This document shows positions 43,926-54,826 of a DNA stretch of 64,000 bases, in pieces; within the stretch, counting starts at the first letter, position 1, and every line of letters starts with the position of its first letter. The notes under the pieces are model-generated. The model was not told the origin of the DNA. It was given only the letters and a program-made list of their open reading frames with translations, and made no database searches. Source of the DNA: Meriones unguiculatus (lineage: Eukaryota > Chordata > Mammalia > Rodentia > Muridae); NCBI RefSeq assembly GCF_030254825.1, contig NC_083350.1:109573024-109637023 (forward strand). Direction: 5' to 3'. A program made the translations under genes and the position numbers.

Positions 43926-44216
43926 CTGAGAGCTCTAGGAATTATGTACACCTCAATATCAGTAAGCATGCCTGTCTCAAGTACTTCTTTCTCCATTTCT
44001 GTCTAAAACAAAACAAACAAAAAAATAGAACCTGAGGGACCACTTTTTAAACTACACTATAAGAAATGACAAGCTTTTTATTGTCTTCCAAGTGAAGACT
44101 TTCAAAGAACACAAAACACTTCATATTGATGAGAGTCTGTTGACAAAAGAGCTAGCTACTAAAAATTCTGAAAAACAAAATAAGTAAATAGTATTTTGAT
44201 TATAACAAAAAATTAA

Positions 44217-45362
44217 GACTGGAGTCCAAGATGGCGGCAACCAACACCCACTGTATCGGAAGGACACAGGATCTGAAACTCTGAAATTGGTGAGTGTAGG
44301 GGGCATCTGAAGCCATAATATCAACACGGAGGCTTCCTGGGTGAGGGGACAACCCATGAGCTGAGAACCTTTGGATCCAGGTCACCCATGGACTTGTCCA
44401 GGAACTGAGAGGGGGGAATATTCATCCCCCTGAACTTCTCATTGCCCCAAGTAGGAACCTCCATGCTTAGTGAGTGAGACAACAAAGGCGGGCCCCAGTT
44501 CTGCAGCAGTGGTGGGTGGCTGTTGGGGCCTTCCAGCAGACTGCTGTACTGGCCTCCTGGATATGTAGAAGCAGCAGGGTGGCAGCTAGCACTAGCAGGC
44601 TCCTCAGTGCTTGGTGACTGAGACTGCAGAGGTGGCTAACCCAAGTATAGGCCTCCCTGCCCAGCAGACAAACAGTGGATATAAATGAGCTGATGAATTT
44701 CCTACAAGCTCATTTGCCCCTGTAGGCCCTGAAATCTGAACAGGGGGAACCCCTGTGCTTTCTGACTAGGTTTGCAAGTGAGTGAGGGCATCCTCAAGTG
44801 ATTGAATGCCGAGCCTCTGATCCAGGGTCCACCTACAATAGGCCAAACATCACTCTCTCCCACATCCTCACTGTGGGAAACATAAGGAACCTTGAGAGAG
44901 CATTCTCAACACTGAAGCCCCTGTTCTGTGGATATACCAGTGGAGTCCAGGCAAACAATTCCTGGAGCATAGACAGATCTGATTACCAGGAGGTTAATAT
45001 GACAGGCCTGTACGCCACTAAGGTATGCAGGGCAACTGTGCATGCACATTGCGCTGCAAACAGCACCAGCACCCACATACCCTCCCTCACTTAAGCTCCA
45101 CCCTTCCAGGCATCTACATGCTCTAGTACACTTTCCTTCAAGGCACATTGCCAAGGAAACTCTCACACTTGCACATATGCTCCTGCAAAAACTTCCTCCA
45201 TTAGCTATATCAGAAACACCAACATTCACTAACAAACCAGTGAACCTCTCTCATCTTCCTGAAGAATACTCTAGAAAAAAAGAGACAAACAGACCCAGTC
45301 TGAAGTTCAGACTCCAGAAACAAAACAAAACAAAACAAAACAGCAAAGGCTACAGATAAGTA
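44217..45362 (+). promoter_or_regulatory. L1 5' UTR with YY1-like site
   Basis: Non-monomeric leader opening CAAGATGGCGGCAACCAACA, GC-richer than flanking DNA. It ends in an (AAAAC)n-like stretch near 45318. The open frame at 44798-45094 has no recognisable domain. Confidence 0.68.
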
Positions 45363-46471
45363 GATGGACAGAGGTCAGAGTAAGAACATATCCAACAAAA
45401 ATCAGGACATCATGGCTTTACCACCAACCCCCAAAATCAATGGATATTTTCATTCATCAGAAAAACAGGAAAATGATTTTCAAGTTATGCTTATCTAGTT
45501 ATTAGATGCACATAAAGAGGAAACAAACAAAGCTCGCAAAGAAATACAGGCAAACACAGCCAAACAAATAAAGACACAGATAGAAGCACAAGTATAGGCA
45601 CAAGTAGTGGCCTATAGAGAGGAATCAAACAAAGAAAAAAAAATAGAGGCCACCAAGAATACACATTCAAACAGATGAAGGAAATGGTGCAAGATGTGAA
45701 AACAGAATTAGAATCAGAAAAGAAAACACAAACAGAGAAATACCTGGACCTAGAGACCTTAGAGAAAAAAATCAGGAAAGGAAAGGTAAGCATGACCAAT
45801 AGAATACAAGAGATGGAATAGAAAATCTCAGGTGATGAAGATACAATTGCAGAAATTGATACATCTCTCAAAGAAAAAGTAAAATCAGAAATGTTCCAAA
45901 CAAAACATCCAAGAAATCAAGGATGCCATGAAGAGATGAAATATATGAATAATAGGAATAGATGAAAAAGAAGATTCCAGGCTCCAAGGTCCAGAAAATA
46001 ATTTCAAAAAAATCATAAAAGAAAAATTTCCAACCTAAAGCAAGACATGTCCATTAACATACAATAGGCCTACAGAACACCAAATAGACAGACCAGAAAA
46101 GAAATACCTCACGTCATAGTCAAAACATTAAATCTACAGAATAAAGAAAAGATATTAAAAGCAGCAAGTGAAAAAGGCCAAGTAACATATAAAGGTAGAC
46201 CTATCAGAATCACACCGGACTTCTCATCAGAAACTATGAAAGCCAGAAGGGCCTGGGCAGATGTCATGCAGACTTTAAAGGATCACAGATGTCAACCCAG
46301 ACTACTATACTCAGCAAAGTTCTCAATCAACATAAATGGAGAAAAAAAATATTCCATGACAAAACTAAATTTAAGCAATATCTACACAGCAAACCAGCCC
46401 ACAGAAGATAATAGAAGAAAAACTCCAATCCAACGAAATCAACTACACCCAAGAAAACACAGGATATAAAT
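45363..46471 (+). pseudogene. L1 ORF1 remnant
   Basis: Starts at ATGGACAGAGGTCAGAG. The coiled-coil part is present with several stops (for example in AAGTATAGGC near 45590 and ATGGAATAG near 45818). The C-terminal part retains KGQVTYKGRPIRITPDF- and RRAWADVMQ-like residues (about 46180-46270). Not functional. Confidence 0.82.
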
Positions 46472-46544
46472 AATGTCACAACAAAGAATTAAAAGAAAAC
46501 AAGCAATAAAACACCACCAACTCTACAGTGAAAGGAACGAACAT

Positions 46545-48452
46545 TCATTGGTTATATTATCTATCAACATGAAAGGACTCAACTCTCCAATAAAAAGACA
46601 CAGACTAACCAAATGGTTACAGAAACAGGATGAAACATTCTGCTGCATCCAAGAAACATACCTATGCAACAAAGATGCACACTTCCTCAGAGTAAAGAGC
46701 TGGAAAATTTTTTTTTTCAAGCAAACGGGCACAAAAAACAAAATAGCTATGCTAATATCTAATAAAACAAACATTCCATCAAAATTATTCAAAAATGATG
46801 AGAAGGGGTACTTTGTTCTCCTCAAAGGAAAAGTCCACAAGGAGGACATCATAATCCTGAACACTTATGCTCCAAATACAAGAGAACCTACATTTGTAAA
46901 TGAAACATTAAAGCTGAAATCACACATCGATCCCAACACGTTAATAGTGGGAGACTTCAACACTCCACTCTCACCAAGGGACAGATCATTTAAATAGATG
47001 CTAAGTAGGGAAATAATGACTCTTACAGAGGTCCTAACTCAAACGGACATAATAGATGTCTACAAAATTTTTCACCCAAACTCAAAAGAGTATAACTTCT
47101 TTACAGCTACTCATGGAATCTTCTCAATAATTCACTATATAGTCAGGCATAAAGCAAGCCTTAACACGTATAAGAAGATAGAAATAATCTCTGGTATTAT
47201 ATCAGACCACCATGGCCTAAAAGTAGACCTCAACAACAACAGAAATAACAAAAATCCTACACACACTCTTTACTCAATGACAGCTTGGCCAGGGAAGAAA
47301 TGAAAAAACAAAGTAGAGACTTCCTAAAATTCAGTGAAAATGAAGGCACAACTTATCCAAACTTATTGGACACAATAAAAGCACTGCTAAGAGGAAAGTT
47401 CATACCACTAAGTGAATCCGGAAAGAAGTTTGAGATATCTCATATAAGTAAATTAATGGCAGACCTAAAATCCCAAGAAATAAAAGCAGACACACCCAAA
47501 AGGAGTAGACGATTGGAAAGAATCAAATTCAGAGCTGATAGCAATGAATTAGAAACAAAGAAAATAATCAACAGAATCAATGAGACCAAGAACTGGTTCC
47601 TTGTGAAAAATCAACAAGATAGGCAAACTCATAGTCAAACCAACTAAAAGGCAGAGAGAAACTATCCAAATAAGCAAATTCAGAAACAAAAAGGAGGATA
47701 TAACAACAGATAGGAGGAAATGCAAATAATCATTAGGTCTTACTACAAAAACCTATATGCCACAAAATTTGAAAATCTAAATGAAATAAATAATTTTCCT
47801 GATAAACTACATTTACCAAAATTAAATCAAGATCAGGTAAACAGATTAAACAGTCCTATATCCCCCAAATATCCCCCAAGGAAATAAAAGCAGTCATCAA
47901 AAGTCTCCCTTCCAAAAAAAAAAAAAAAAAAACAGGGCCAACTGGCTTCAGTGTAGAATTCTAGCAGACCTTTAAAGAAGAGCTAATGTCAATTCTCTTC
48001 AATCTATTCAACAAAATACAAACAGAAGGAACATTACTAAGCTCATTCTATGAAAACACAGTTACCTTGATAACTAAACCAAACAAAAACCCAACAAAAA
48101 AAAGAGAACTTCAGACCCATCTTTCTTATGAACATTGATGCAAAAGTACTCAATGAAATACTTGCAAACCGAATCCAAGAACACATAAAAGGTACATCCA
48201 CCATGACCAAGTAAGCTTCATGACAGGCATGCAGGGGTGGTTCAATATACAGAAATACAACAATGTAATCCACCAAATAAACAAAGGAGGAAAAACACAT
48301 GATCATTTCCTTAGATGCTGCAAAAGCATTTGACAAAATACAACACCCATTCATGTTTAAAGTGTTGGAGAGATCGTGGATACAAGGCACATATTTAAAC
48401 ATAGTAAAGATAATATACAGCAAACCTATAGCTAACATCAAACTGAATGGAT
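46545..48452 (+). pseudogene. L1 ORF2 remnant, truncated in the RT
   Basis: Endonuclease sequence with SINMKGLN, QETY, and GDFNTPL at about 46950. A stop lies at 46995-46997. The catalytic IDHIVGH motif reads IIHYIVRH (Asp lost), while SDHH is kept. Further frame breaks occur near 47290 and 47600, and an A19-type run interrupts the TSKK-like segment near 47916-47933. Ends in the RT at IKLNG before the deletion. Confidence 0.85.
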
Positions 48453-49125
48453 AAGTGGATATTAGACATATAATATAGGCTAAACATGCTAAAATCTGTA
48501 CAACTAAAGAAGCAAGAAGGAGGACGTAGGGTAAGATAAATCCTCACTCAGAAATGCAAATGGGACAGACATGGGAGGAGGGAGAAAATAAGACACAGGA
48601 CAGAAACCTACTACAGAGAGCCTCTGAAAGACTCTACCCAGAACAGTATCAAGGCAGATGCTGAGACTCATAGCCAAACTTTGAGTAGAGTGCAGGAAAT
48701 CTTATGAAAGAAGGGGGAGATTGAAATACCTGCAGGCAATAGGAGCAACACAAGGAGAGCAAAAGAATCAATAAATCTGATCCCAGGGTCTTCTTTGAGA
48801 CTTATATTCCAGTCAAAGACCATTCATGGAGTTAACCTAGCACCCTTGCACAGATGTAGTTCATGGCAGCTCATTATCCATGTGGGTTCCCTAAGTGGAA
48901 CAGGGACTGTCTCTGACATGAACTCAGTGGCTCTTTGATCACCTTCCCCTGAGGAGGGAACAGCCTTACTAGGCCACAGATGAAGAAAATGCAGCCATTC
49001 CTAATGATACCTGATAGACTAGAGTCAGATGGACTTGGAGAGGGGCATGGGAGGAGATGAGTGAAGGAAGGCGAGGTTGGGAGGAATGAAGAAGGGGCCT
49101 ATAGCTGAGATACAGAGTGAATAAC
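48453..49125 (+). other. L1 3' UTR after the internal deletion
   Basis: The 3' UTR follows the ORF2 fragment directly, from ATAAGTGGATATTAGACATA. It is diverged, with a short polypurine tract near 49030-49090. Confidence 0.78.
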
Positions 49126-50422
49126 ATTAATGAGTCTACACTGATTTAAATTGTGACATAAATTGAGATGAAGAGTCTAAAGATTTTTTTAAATAATTTA
49201 TGTAGTTATTGTACTGTTCATGAGGTAAAACCAGACTTACAACTCCTTAATTTTGATTCTAACTAGTGACTTCAATCCCAAAGTGGCAGATTGTAATAGA
49301 ATACCAGGAAAAAAGCCACATAATTTCACAGTAAGAAAATATGACTCATATTCATTCTGTAAAGAGATCAAAATTAACATAAACCATGTCCTTTTTATTT
49401 TATGATCTTTTAAGATGATGGCAAGAACATGCTCTCCCTTGTAAAACTCATCCACACAAGCTAATGTTGAAGGGGGAAATAGGAGATAATTCAATATCAA
49501 TTGAATTAACTAACCAACATTGTTCAAAGCTATCATGACCTTGAAACACATGAGAATTTAGAAAATGTTAAAGTCAAGCAAAGCTTACAGCAATGGACAG
49601 CTGATGTAAGAAGGGACACCTACAGTGCTCTTGAAAAAAAACAGAATGTCAAACGGAAAGTTAAAAAAATATGAATCAATGATACAAATAAATGAATATA
49701 TTTGGTGCTTTCGTTTCCATAGATTTTTATTAGGACTTTCTGGGACAAAATTAAAATTTCCATAACCGTATGGGTATAGTCAGAATAACAATTGTATTGT
49801 TTTCATGGTGAAAGTGAAAAATATTGAGAATTAATGTTTCCTACCTTTCAACATGAATTGTACAGAGAATGTTTGTTTCTGAGCCTTCTTTGTATTTTAG
49901 AGCTTTTGATATAGCCCTTGTGGCTCCAGCTTTTGTGTATTGATTGAATCACTAGAGTACCTCAAATTTGTTAATGGGCACGCTTCACCTAGAGCATCTT
50001 TGACAAAAAACTCACAGTAGGAAACTTTTAGGTTGTTCTCCAAAGGGCTGAGAGTCCTCACATGCTGAATGTAGAAAATATGCTAGAGAATATGATGAAT
50101 TTTACTTGACTTTTCATCCCTATGAGTTTTGCATTAGAAATTTCAAGAGATTGCTATTTCAGCAATATACAGGGTTCTTCACCAATGAAGAACAAAGCAT
50201 GTCCTTGATATTCTAATCACTAAACGGGTGAATCATCTTGAAGCTATTAAAGTTTTGGTTTCATCAAGTGTACTGAGGCATAGTACACTTGGTGGCTTTC
50301 AAATCCCTGCCTTGATTCTCACTGGCACAGTCATGGTTGTGTCATATGTTCTGCCTACTGTATGTACTTTCTCATTTGACTCTGAAAGTTAGTCACTGAA
50401 CTTTTTAAAATACAGGAATAGT
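49126..50422. other. Intergenic DNA, nothing recognised
   Basis: Unique AT-rich sequence; short open frames only. Confidence 0.5.
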
Positions 50423-50432
50423 TAGCATTTTT

Positions 50433-51532
50433 CAAATTAATTTTTATTGATTTACTATTTATTACAATTCATCTTGTATATCTGCTCTCTCCCCTTCCCT
50501 CATCTCCCAGTCCCACCTTCCCTCCCTCTTTTCCACCAATGTCCTTGCCCTAGTCCAGTGATAGGGAGGTGCTCATTCCCTACTATTTGACCCTAGCCTA
50601 TCAGGTCTCATCAAGACTGGCTGCATCCTCTTCCTCTGTGGTTTGGTTAGGCTGCACCCCCTGAGGGAGGTGATCAGAGAGCCTGCCATTTAGTTCATGC
50701 CAGAGACAGCCCGGGATCCCCTTTCTAGGAAACCCAGATGTAGACTGAGTTGCTTATAGTCTACATCTGAGCAGGGAGTCTAGTGCTGCCTCAAGATCCA
50801 GCTATACCACACCTCAGCATATATCCAAAAGATACTCAACCATTCAACAAGGATATTTGCTTAATTATGTTCATAGCAGTTTTATCTGTAAAGCCAGAAT
50901 CTGGAAACTACCCAGATATCTGTCAGCTGATGAATAGATTCAGAAATTGTGGTACATTTCCACAATGGAATACTACTCAGAATTAAAAACAAAGAAAACA
51001 TGAAATTTGCAAGCAAATGGATGGAACTAGAAAAGATTTTCCTGAGTAATTTAATCCAGAAGCAGAAAGACACGCTTGGTATATACACACTTGTGAGTAT
51101 TATACAAACATAATAAAATCTATAGTTCTAAAGAAATATAATAAAATCTATAAACATAATAAAATCTATAGTTCTAAAGAAAGCTAAACAAGGACAACCC
51201 TAGAAAAGATGCTTAATCCCAATTCAGAAGGGCAAAAAAGATAGACAACAGAAATGGGAAAAGATAGAGAACAGGACAGGAGCCTACCACAGAGTGCCTC
51301 TGAAAGGATCTACCCAGCAGGGTATCAAAGCAGAGGCTGAGACTCATAGCCAAACTTTGGGTAGAGTGCAGGGAATCTTTTGAAACAAGCCGGAAATGAA
51401 AGATCTGTAGGGGACAGGAGCTCCACAAGGAGAGCAACAAAACCAAAAAATCTGGGCCCAGGAGGGCCAGCAAAGACTGATGTGTCAACTGAGCAATAAG
51501 CATGGAGAGGACATAGATCCCCTGCTCATAAA
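50433..51532 (-). mobile_element. Twin-primed L1 with 10-bp target duplication
   Basis: Antisense 3' UTR (about 50433-50782), then plus-sense ORF2 end and upstream 3' UTR (50783-51532). TAGCATTTTT flanks it at 50423-50432 and 51533-51542. The two halves meet near the CTGCTCA segment of the 3' UTR, so little sequence was lost. Confidence 0.85.
50783..51090 (+). pseudogene. L1 ORF2 C-terminal fragment
   Basis: Begins LPQDPAIPHLSIYPK and continues through NYPDICQ. Interrupted by TAG near 50936 and missing residues relative to other copies. It is the inverted half of a twin-primed insertion. Confidence 0.8.
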
Positions 51533-51599
51533 TAGCATTTTTTTTCTCATAGGTTTCTTATTGAAAATCTCTAAGTGTATAAATGGTGGTTAAAGTTTA

Positions 51600-51788
51600 G
51601 ACACTGAAATATAGCTCAGAAGTGAAGAGAACTTACTGCTCTTGCAAGAGACAGAGTTCAGCTTCTGACTCCCACATCGGAGGCCTAACACTACCTGTGA
51701 CTCCAGCTCCAAGGACTGCAATGTGCCCTTCTGGCCACCTAGGACACCTATGAACATGCATACACGTGCATGTGACATACACACACAC

Positions 51789-51824
<36 letters not shown>

Positions 51825-51838
51825 TTAAAAAATAAAAA
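51600..51838 (+). repeat. B2 SINE with (CA)n tail
   Basis: ATAGCTCAGAAGTGAAGAGA, ACTGCTCTTGCAAGAGACAG and CTTCTGGCCACCTAGGACAC follow B2 order. It ends in a CA run (51778-51822) and AATCTTAAAAAATAAAAA. Confidence 0.82.
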
Positions 51839-52262
51839 CAATTAAAAACTTGAATGCCAGAAGGAGCCTATGGAATTACTGTTGTTTTGTTTTAATTTGA
51901 TTTTTGTACATGGGAGTATGTGTTAAACTAAAATTACTGATTCTGACTTTGGAAATTACAAGTAAATAAAGGAAATGGTCATGATATCTGAGGGCCTTCC
52001 TCTCACAAATTTAATATTTTTTTCTTTTTTCAGGTGTTGTTCAAGGAATCCTCCACACCTCGTGTTTCTTTAAAGCCAAAGACATGAAAACAAAAATATT
52101 GCAATAGTATACAATAGGTTTTCAATAGCTCCTTGCACTGGACTTTGAGGAATATCATACTGCTCTGTGATTCTTAGGTCAGCCTTTTAAACAACCAAAG
52201 GATAGACACAATGTCCTGTTGTTGCATTGCTGCAATTTCTTTCAACTATTCATAGAGAGAGA
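51839..52262. other. Intergenic DNA, nothing recognised
   Basis: Unique sequence ending in an A/GA-rich run (52256-52282) at the edge of the next insertion. Confidence 0.5.
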
Positions 52263-52276
52263 AAAAAAAAAGAGAG

Positions 52277-52660
52277 AGAGAGTCATAGCGTGAGGGGCAT
52301 CAACGGGTACAGGCACCCAGCGAGGCATGCGAGTAACCAGGGCATACCTAAATTCAATAGCATTCCAGCATTGGGCAAAAAAGCACGTATCATCACCACA
52401 ATTACTTGGCTCTATCTGGCTAATAATGAATAAAAATGGGGGATATAAGCAAACAGGTGTGGGCTTATAGGAAATATTATGAGAAGCCTTAACCCCCTCA
52501 TTGGAACATCTTGCATCAGTTCTAGAACTAGCAGTGTTGGTGTCTGAGGTCTGAGTAGGTTCAGGAGACCATTGTCCCCAGGGGCGAGACCTGCTCTGTG
52601 TAAATTGACTAACTCCATGTTTTCCTCCACTTTTGAAAGTCATTTAAGGTTCTTAAATTA
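52277..52660 (-). pseudogene. env: Endogenous retroviral env fragment (inverted)
   Basis: Minus-strand copy of the end of the surface subunit, matching 12253-12627 with scattered differences. It stops just before the furin-like site. It keeps Trp in the RMPRWVPVPVD segment where the 12.5-kb copy has Cys, so the two are sisters and neither is the other's parent. Only about 125 codons; not functional. Confidence 0.85.
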
Positions 52661-52817
52661 TTTTTTTCTCTTTTTTTAATTTTTCCTCAATTACACTTTA
52701 TTCATTCTGCATCCCCCTATAAGCCCCTCCCTCCTCCCCTCCCAATCCCACCCTCCCTCCTCCCTCTGCTTGCATGCCACTCCCCAAGTCCACTGATAGG
52801 GGAGGTTCTCCTCTCCT
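52661..52817 (-). mobile_element. L1 3' UTR end joined to env
   Basis: Minus-strand young-type L1 3' UTR end: polypurine block, GAATGAATAAAGTGTAATTG and A-rich tail, running into AATTTAAGAACC of the env side. The same join occurs at 12225-12262. Confidence 0.88.
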
Positions 52818-53181
52818 GTGGTGTATATGCAAGATTAGAGTTTCACAACAGAGTAATGCAGCCATTATCATTCAGCCATTGAAGCAGGACAGTCTCCCCA
52901 AGCATGGTTGGCTACCATAAAAAGCTAAAATGTTATGCTCAGGATGCGAGGCTAAGCACTGCACTCAGGGTCAGCCGCTTTGGACCCAGAGAAGAGCATG
53001 TCTGATTGCATGCGGGTTGATGCCCCAGGTCCCGCCTCTGAGAAAAAGGTATCTGACGGGTCTGATGCTCTTTGGGCGGATGACACCTAAATGAACATCA
53101 GTACAAAGTCCCAATTTATTTCTAATATCAGAGATCAGACCTCTACTCTTGCCTGATGTGTCTAAAACAAAAAGGGGGAAC
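52818..53181 (+). pseudogene. env: Env 3' end and env-LTR spacer
   Basis: Starts GTGGTGTATATGCAAGATTA inside the env membrane-segment region and continues to the env stop (about 52927), with a small deletion after ATCATTCAG. The conserved non-coding spacer and the polypurine tract follow, the tract ending at 53181. Confidence 0.82.
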
Positions 53182-53450
53182 TGTAGAGAGCTGCGTAATG
53201 CCGCGCCTTAAAGATGGAGCTGGTTTCTGCCTTCCATCTTCCCAATGGTGAGTGCTCTCTGTCACAAACAACTCCACATTTGGCTTAGGCTGAGGATCTG
53301 GCTTGCTTCCATGTATGTGGACCTATCTGCATTGCCCACGTGGCACGCTGGGGTTGGCTACCCAGAGGCTATATAAGCTGTGGGCTGGCTTTCCCAGGGG
53401 TCCAATGATTGTTCAAGGTTCCTGAATAAACTGCATTGAAAAAAAAAAAC
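53182..53450 (+). mobile_element. ERV2 LTR ending in poly(A)
   Basis: TGTAGAGAGCTGC start, CACGTG E-box, a canonical TATATAAG box near 53370, AATAAA at 53425-53430, CTGCATTG and poly(A). The internal 64-codon frame seen in other copies has a stop here (GGCTTAGGC). Confidence 0.88.
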
Positions 53451-53585
53451 AAAAAACAAAAAAAACTTCTGCACTTTCCAAGAATTCTTGCATACTGAAC
53501 AATGACAAGGAGTTATCTCAAGTATGTCATTTGCCTAAGATCTCTGTCTTGACAACTTCCTAATTTGAATGAGTCATCTTTTATA

Positions 53586-53772
53586 CTGCCTAGCCATAGA
53601 CTAGGGTCAGTTAGTAGGGGAGGAGGATCTCTCTATCAGTGGACTAAAGAAGGGGCATAGGGGGAGAAGAGGGAAGGAGGTAGATTTGGGTGGAGATGAA
53701 GGGGTGGGCCACAGCTGAGATACAAAGTGAATATATTGTAATAAATTATAATAATAAAGAAAACATTTTTAA
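53586..53772 (+). mobile_element. Short L1 3' UTR fragment
   Basis: Plus-strand 3' UTR end (TAGACTAGGGTCAGTTAGTA, polypurine block, GTGAATATATTGTAATAAA). Confidence 0.8.
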
Positions 53773-54498
53773 AAATAAAGAGTCATATTTTGCTGGATTT
53801 GTTATCTCCCTTACATACTCCTCATTCATGACGATTACATGAGTTTGGGACAAAATAGTGTGATCTGGGTTAAAAAAATGTTATTTGAACACATTAAGAT
53901 TTTTAATTTTTTTAGATCTTCTTACTTTGAAAATTGGTTAAATATTTTACTCTTTTCAAAAATAGATTCTGTGAATATTTCTTAATCCTTAGTGCTTTAA
54001 TGATAGCTCAGTATTTGAGGTAATTGTCACTTCAGAGTCTCATTGTTTATTTTATAATCTGTCATAAGTTCACATCCACCATAATTGATGTGATATGAAT
54101 GGATCAAATTAATGGATTTGAAGGGTTAGTTTCCTGACTTAATTACCTCACAATGCATAGATACATCAAAACATCTCACCGTATTCTAGTACTATAAACG
54201 ATTGTGGTTAGTCTACTTCAAATATGTATTTTTGAAAATAATGAGTTCAAAATATTAATTTGTGTTCAGAAATATTGCAAATGTTCTACATTATCACATA
54301 TGTGAAAGCATTGATTTGAAAAGTCATGTCTACTAAACTTGAATTGAGTATGTATTGTAATCACTTTCTGTTTGAGCTTGTTTGACACTGTCGACATGCA
54401 TTACATATATCTGTGCATAGATATCTCAGTGTGTCCCTCAAAACCTTGTGTTAGCTGCAAAGGGAATACAATTTCATAAGAGTTTCATACCACCTCAT
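53773..54498. other. Intergenic DNA, nothing recognised
   Basis: AT-rich unique sequence. Confidence 0.5.
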
Positions 54499-54506
54499 AA
54501 ATTGTG

Positions 54507-54820
54507 ATCAGACCTCTACTCTTGCCTGATGAGTCTAAAACAAAAAGGGGGAACTGTAGAGAGCTGCGGAATGCTGCGCCTTAAAGATGGAGCTGGTTTC
54601 CGCCTTCCACCTTCCCGATGGTGAGTGCTCTCTGTCACGAACAATTCCACATTTGGCTAAGGCCAAAGATCTGGCTTGCTTCCATGTATGTGGACCTATC
54701 TGCATTGCCCACATGGCACGCTGGGGTTCGCTACCCAGAGGCTATTTAAGCTGTGGGCTGGCTTTCCCCAGGGTCAGATGATTGTTCAAGGTTCCTGAAT
54801 AAACTGCATTGAAAAAAAAA
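54507..54820 (+). mobile_element. Processed ERV 3' end: polypurine tract, LTR and poly(A)
   Basis: Starts at ATCAGACC, within two bases of the start of the 24.58-kb copy. The LTR starts at 54555, AATAAA is at 54798-54803, then CTGCATTG and a short poly(A). Flanked by AAATTGTG at 54499-54506 and a matching AATTGTG overlapping the poly(A) at 54819-54825. It keeps more CpGs than the other copies, suggesting a younger or less decayed copy. Confidence 0.85.
54587..54781 (+). other. Conserved short open frame inside the LTR
   Basis: 64 codons beginning MELVSAFHLPDGE and ending AFPRVR, also open in the 24.66-kb copy. No recognised domain. Confidence 0.3.
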
Positions 54821-54826
54821 TTGTGT

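Larger units (their letters stand above)
44217..49125 (+). mobile_element. L1 with both ends but a large internal deletion
   Basis: Begins with a 5' UTR carrying CAAGATGGCGGC at 44227-44238, followed by degraded ORF1, degraded ORF2 to about 48452, and an abrupt jump to the 3' UTR. It ends near GAATAACATTAATGA at about 49125. About 1.9 kb of ORF2 (mid-RT to the stop) is missing compared with the full-length copy. Confidence 0.88.
52277..53450 (+). mobile_element. Second L1-env-LTR composite, twin-primed structure
   Basis: Two parts. 52277-52817 is antisense: env from just before the cleavage site back to its L1 junction, then the last about 150 bases of a young-type L1 3' UTR. 52818-53450 is sense: env end, env-LTR spacer, polypurine tract, LTR and poly(A). 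About 570 bases of env (equivalent to 12625-13190) are missing at the centre. The L1/env junction is the same as at 12250. I found no clear target duplication. Confidence 0.85.

Noticed and set aside
45491..45871. 126-codon minus-strand frame
   Set aside because: Antisense of a degraded L1 ORF1.
52015..52060. Splice-acceptor-like TTTCTTTTTTCAG and a possible exon
   Set aside because: A single pyrimidine-AG motif is common by chance; no frame, donor or conservation visible.
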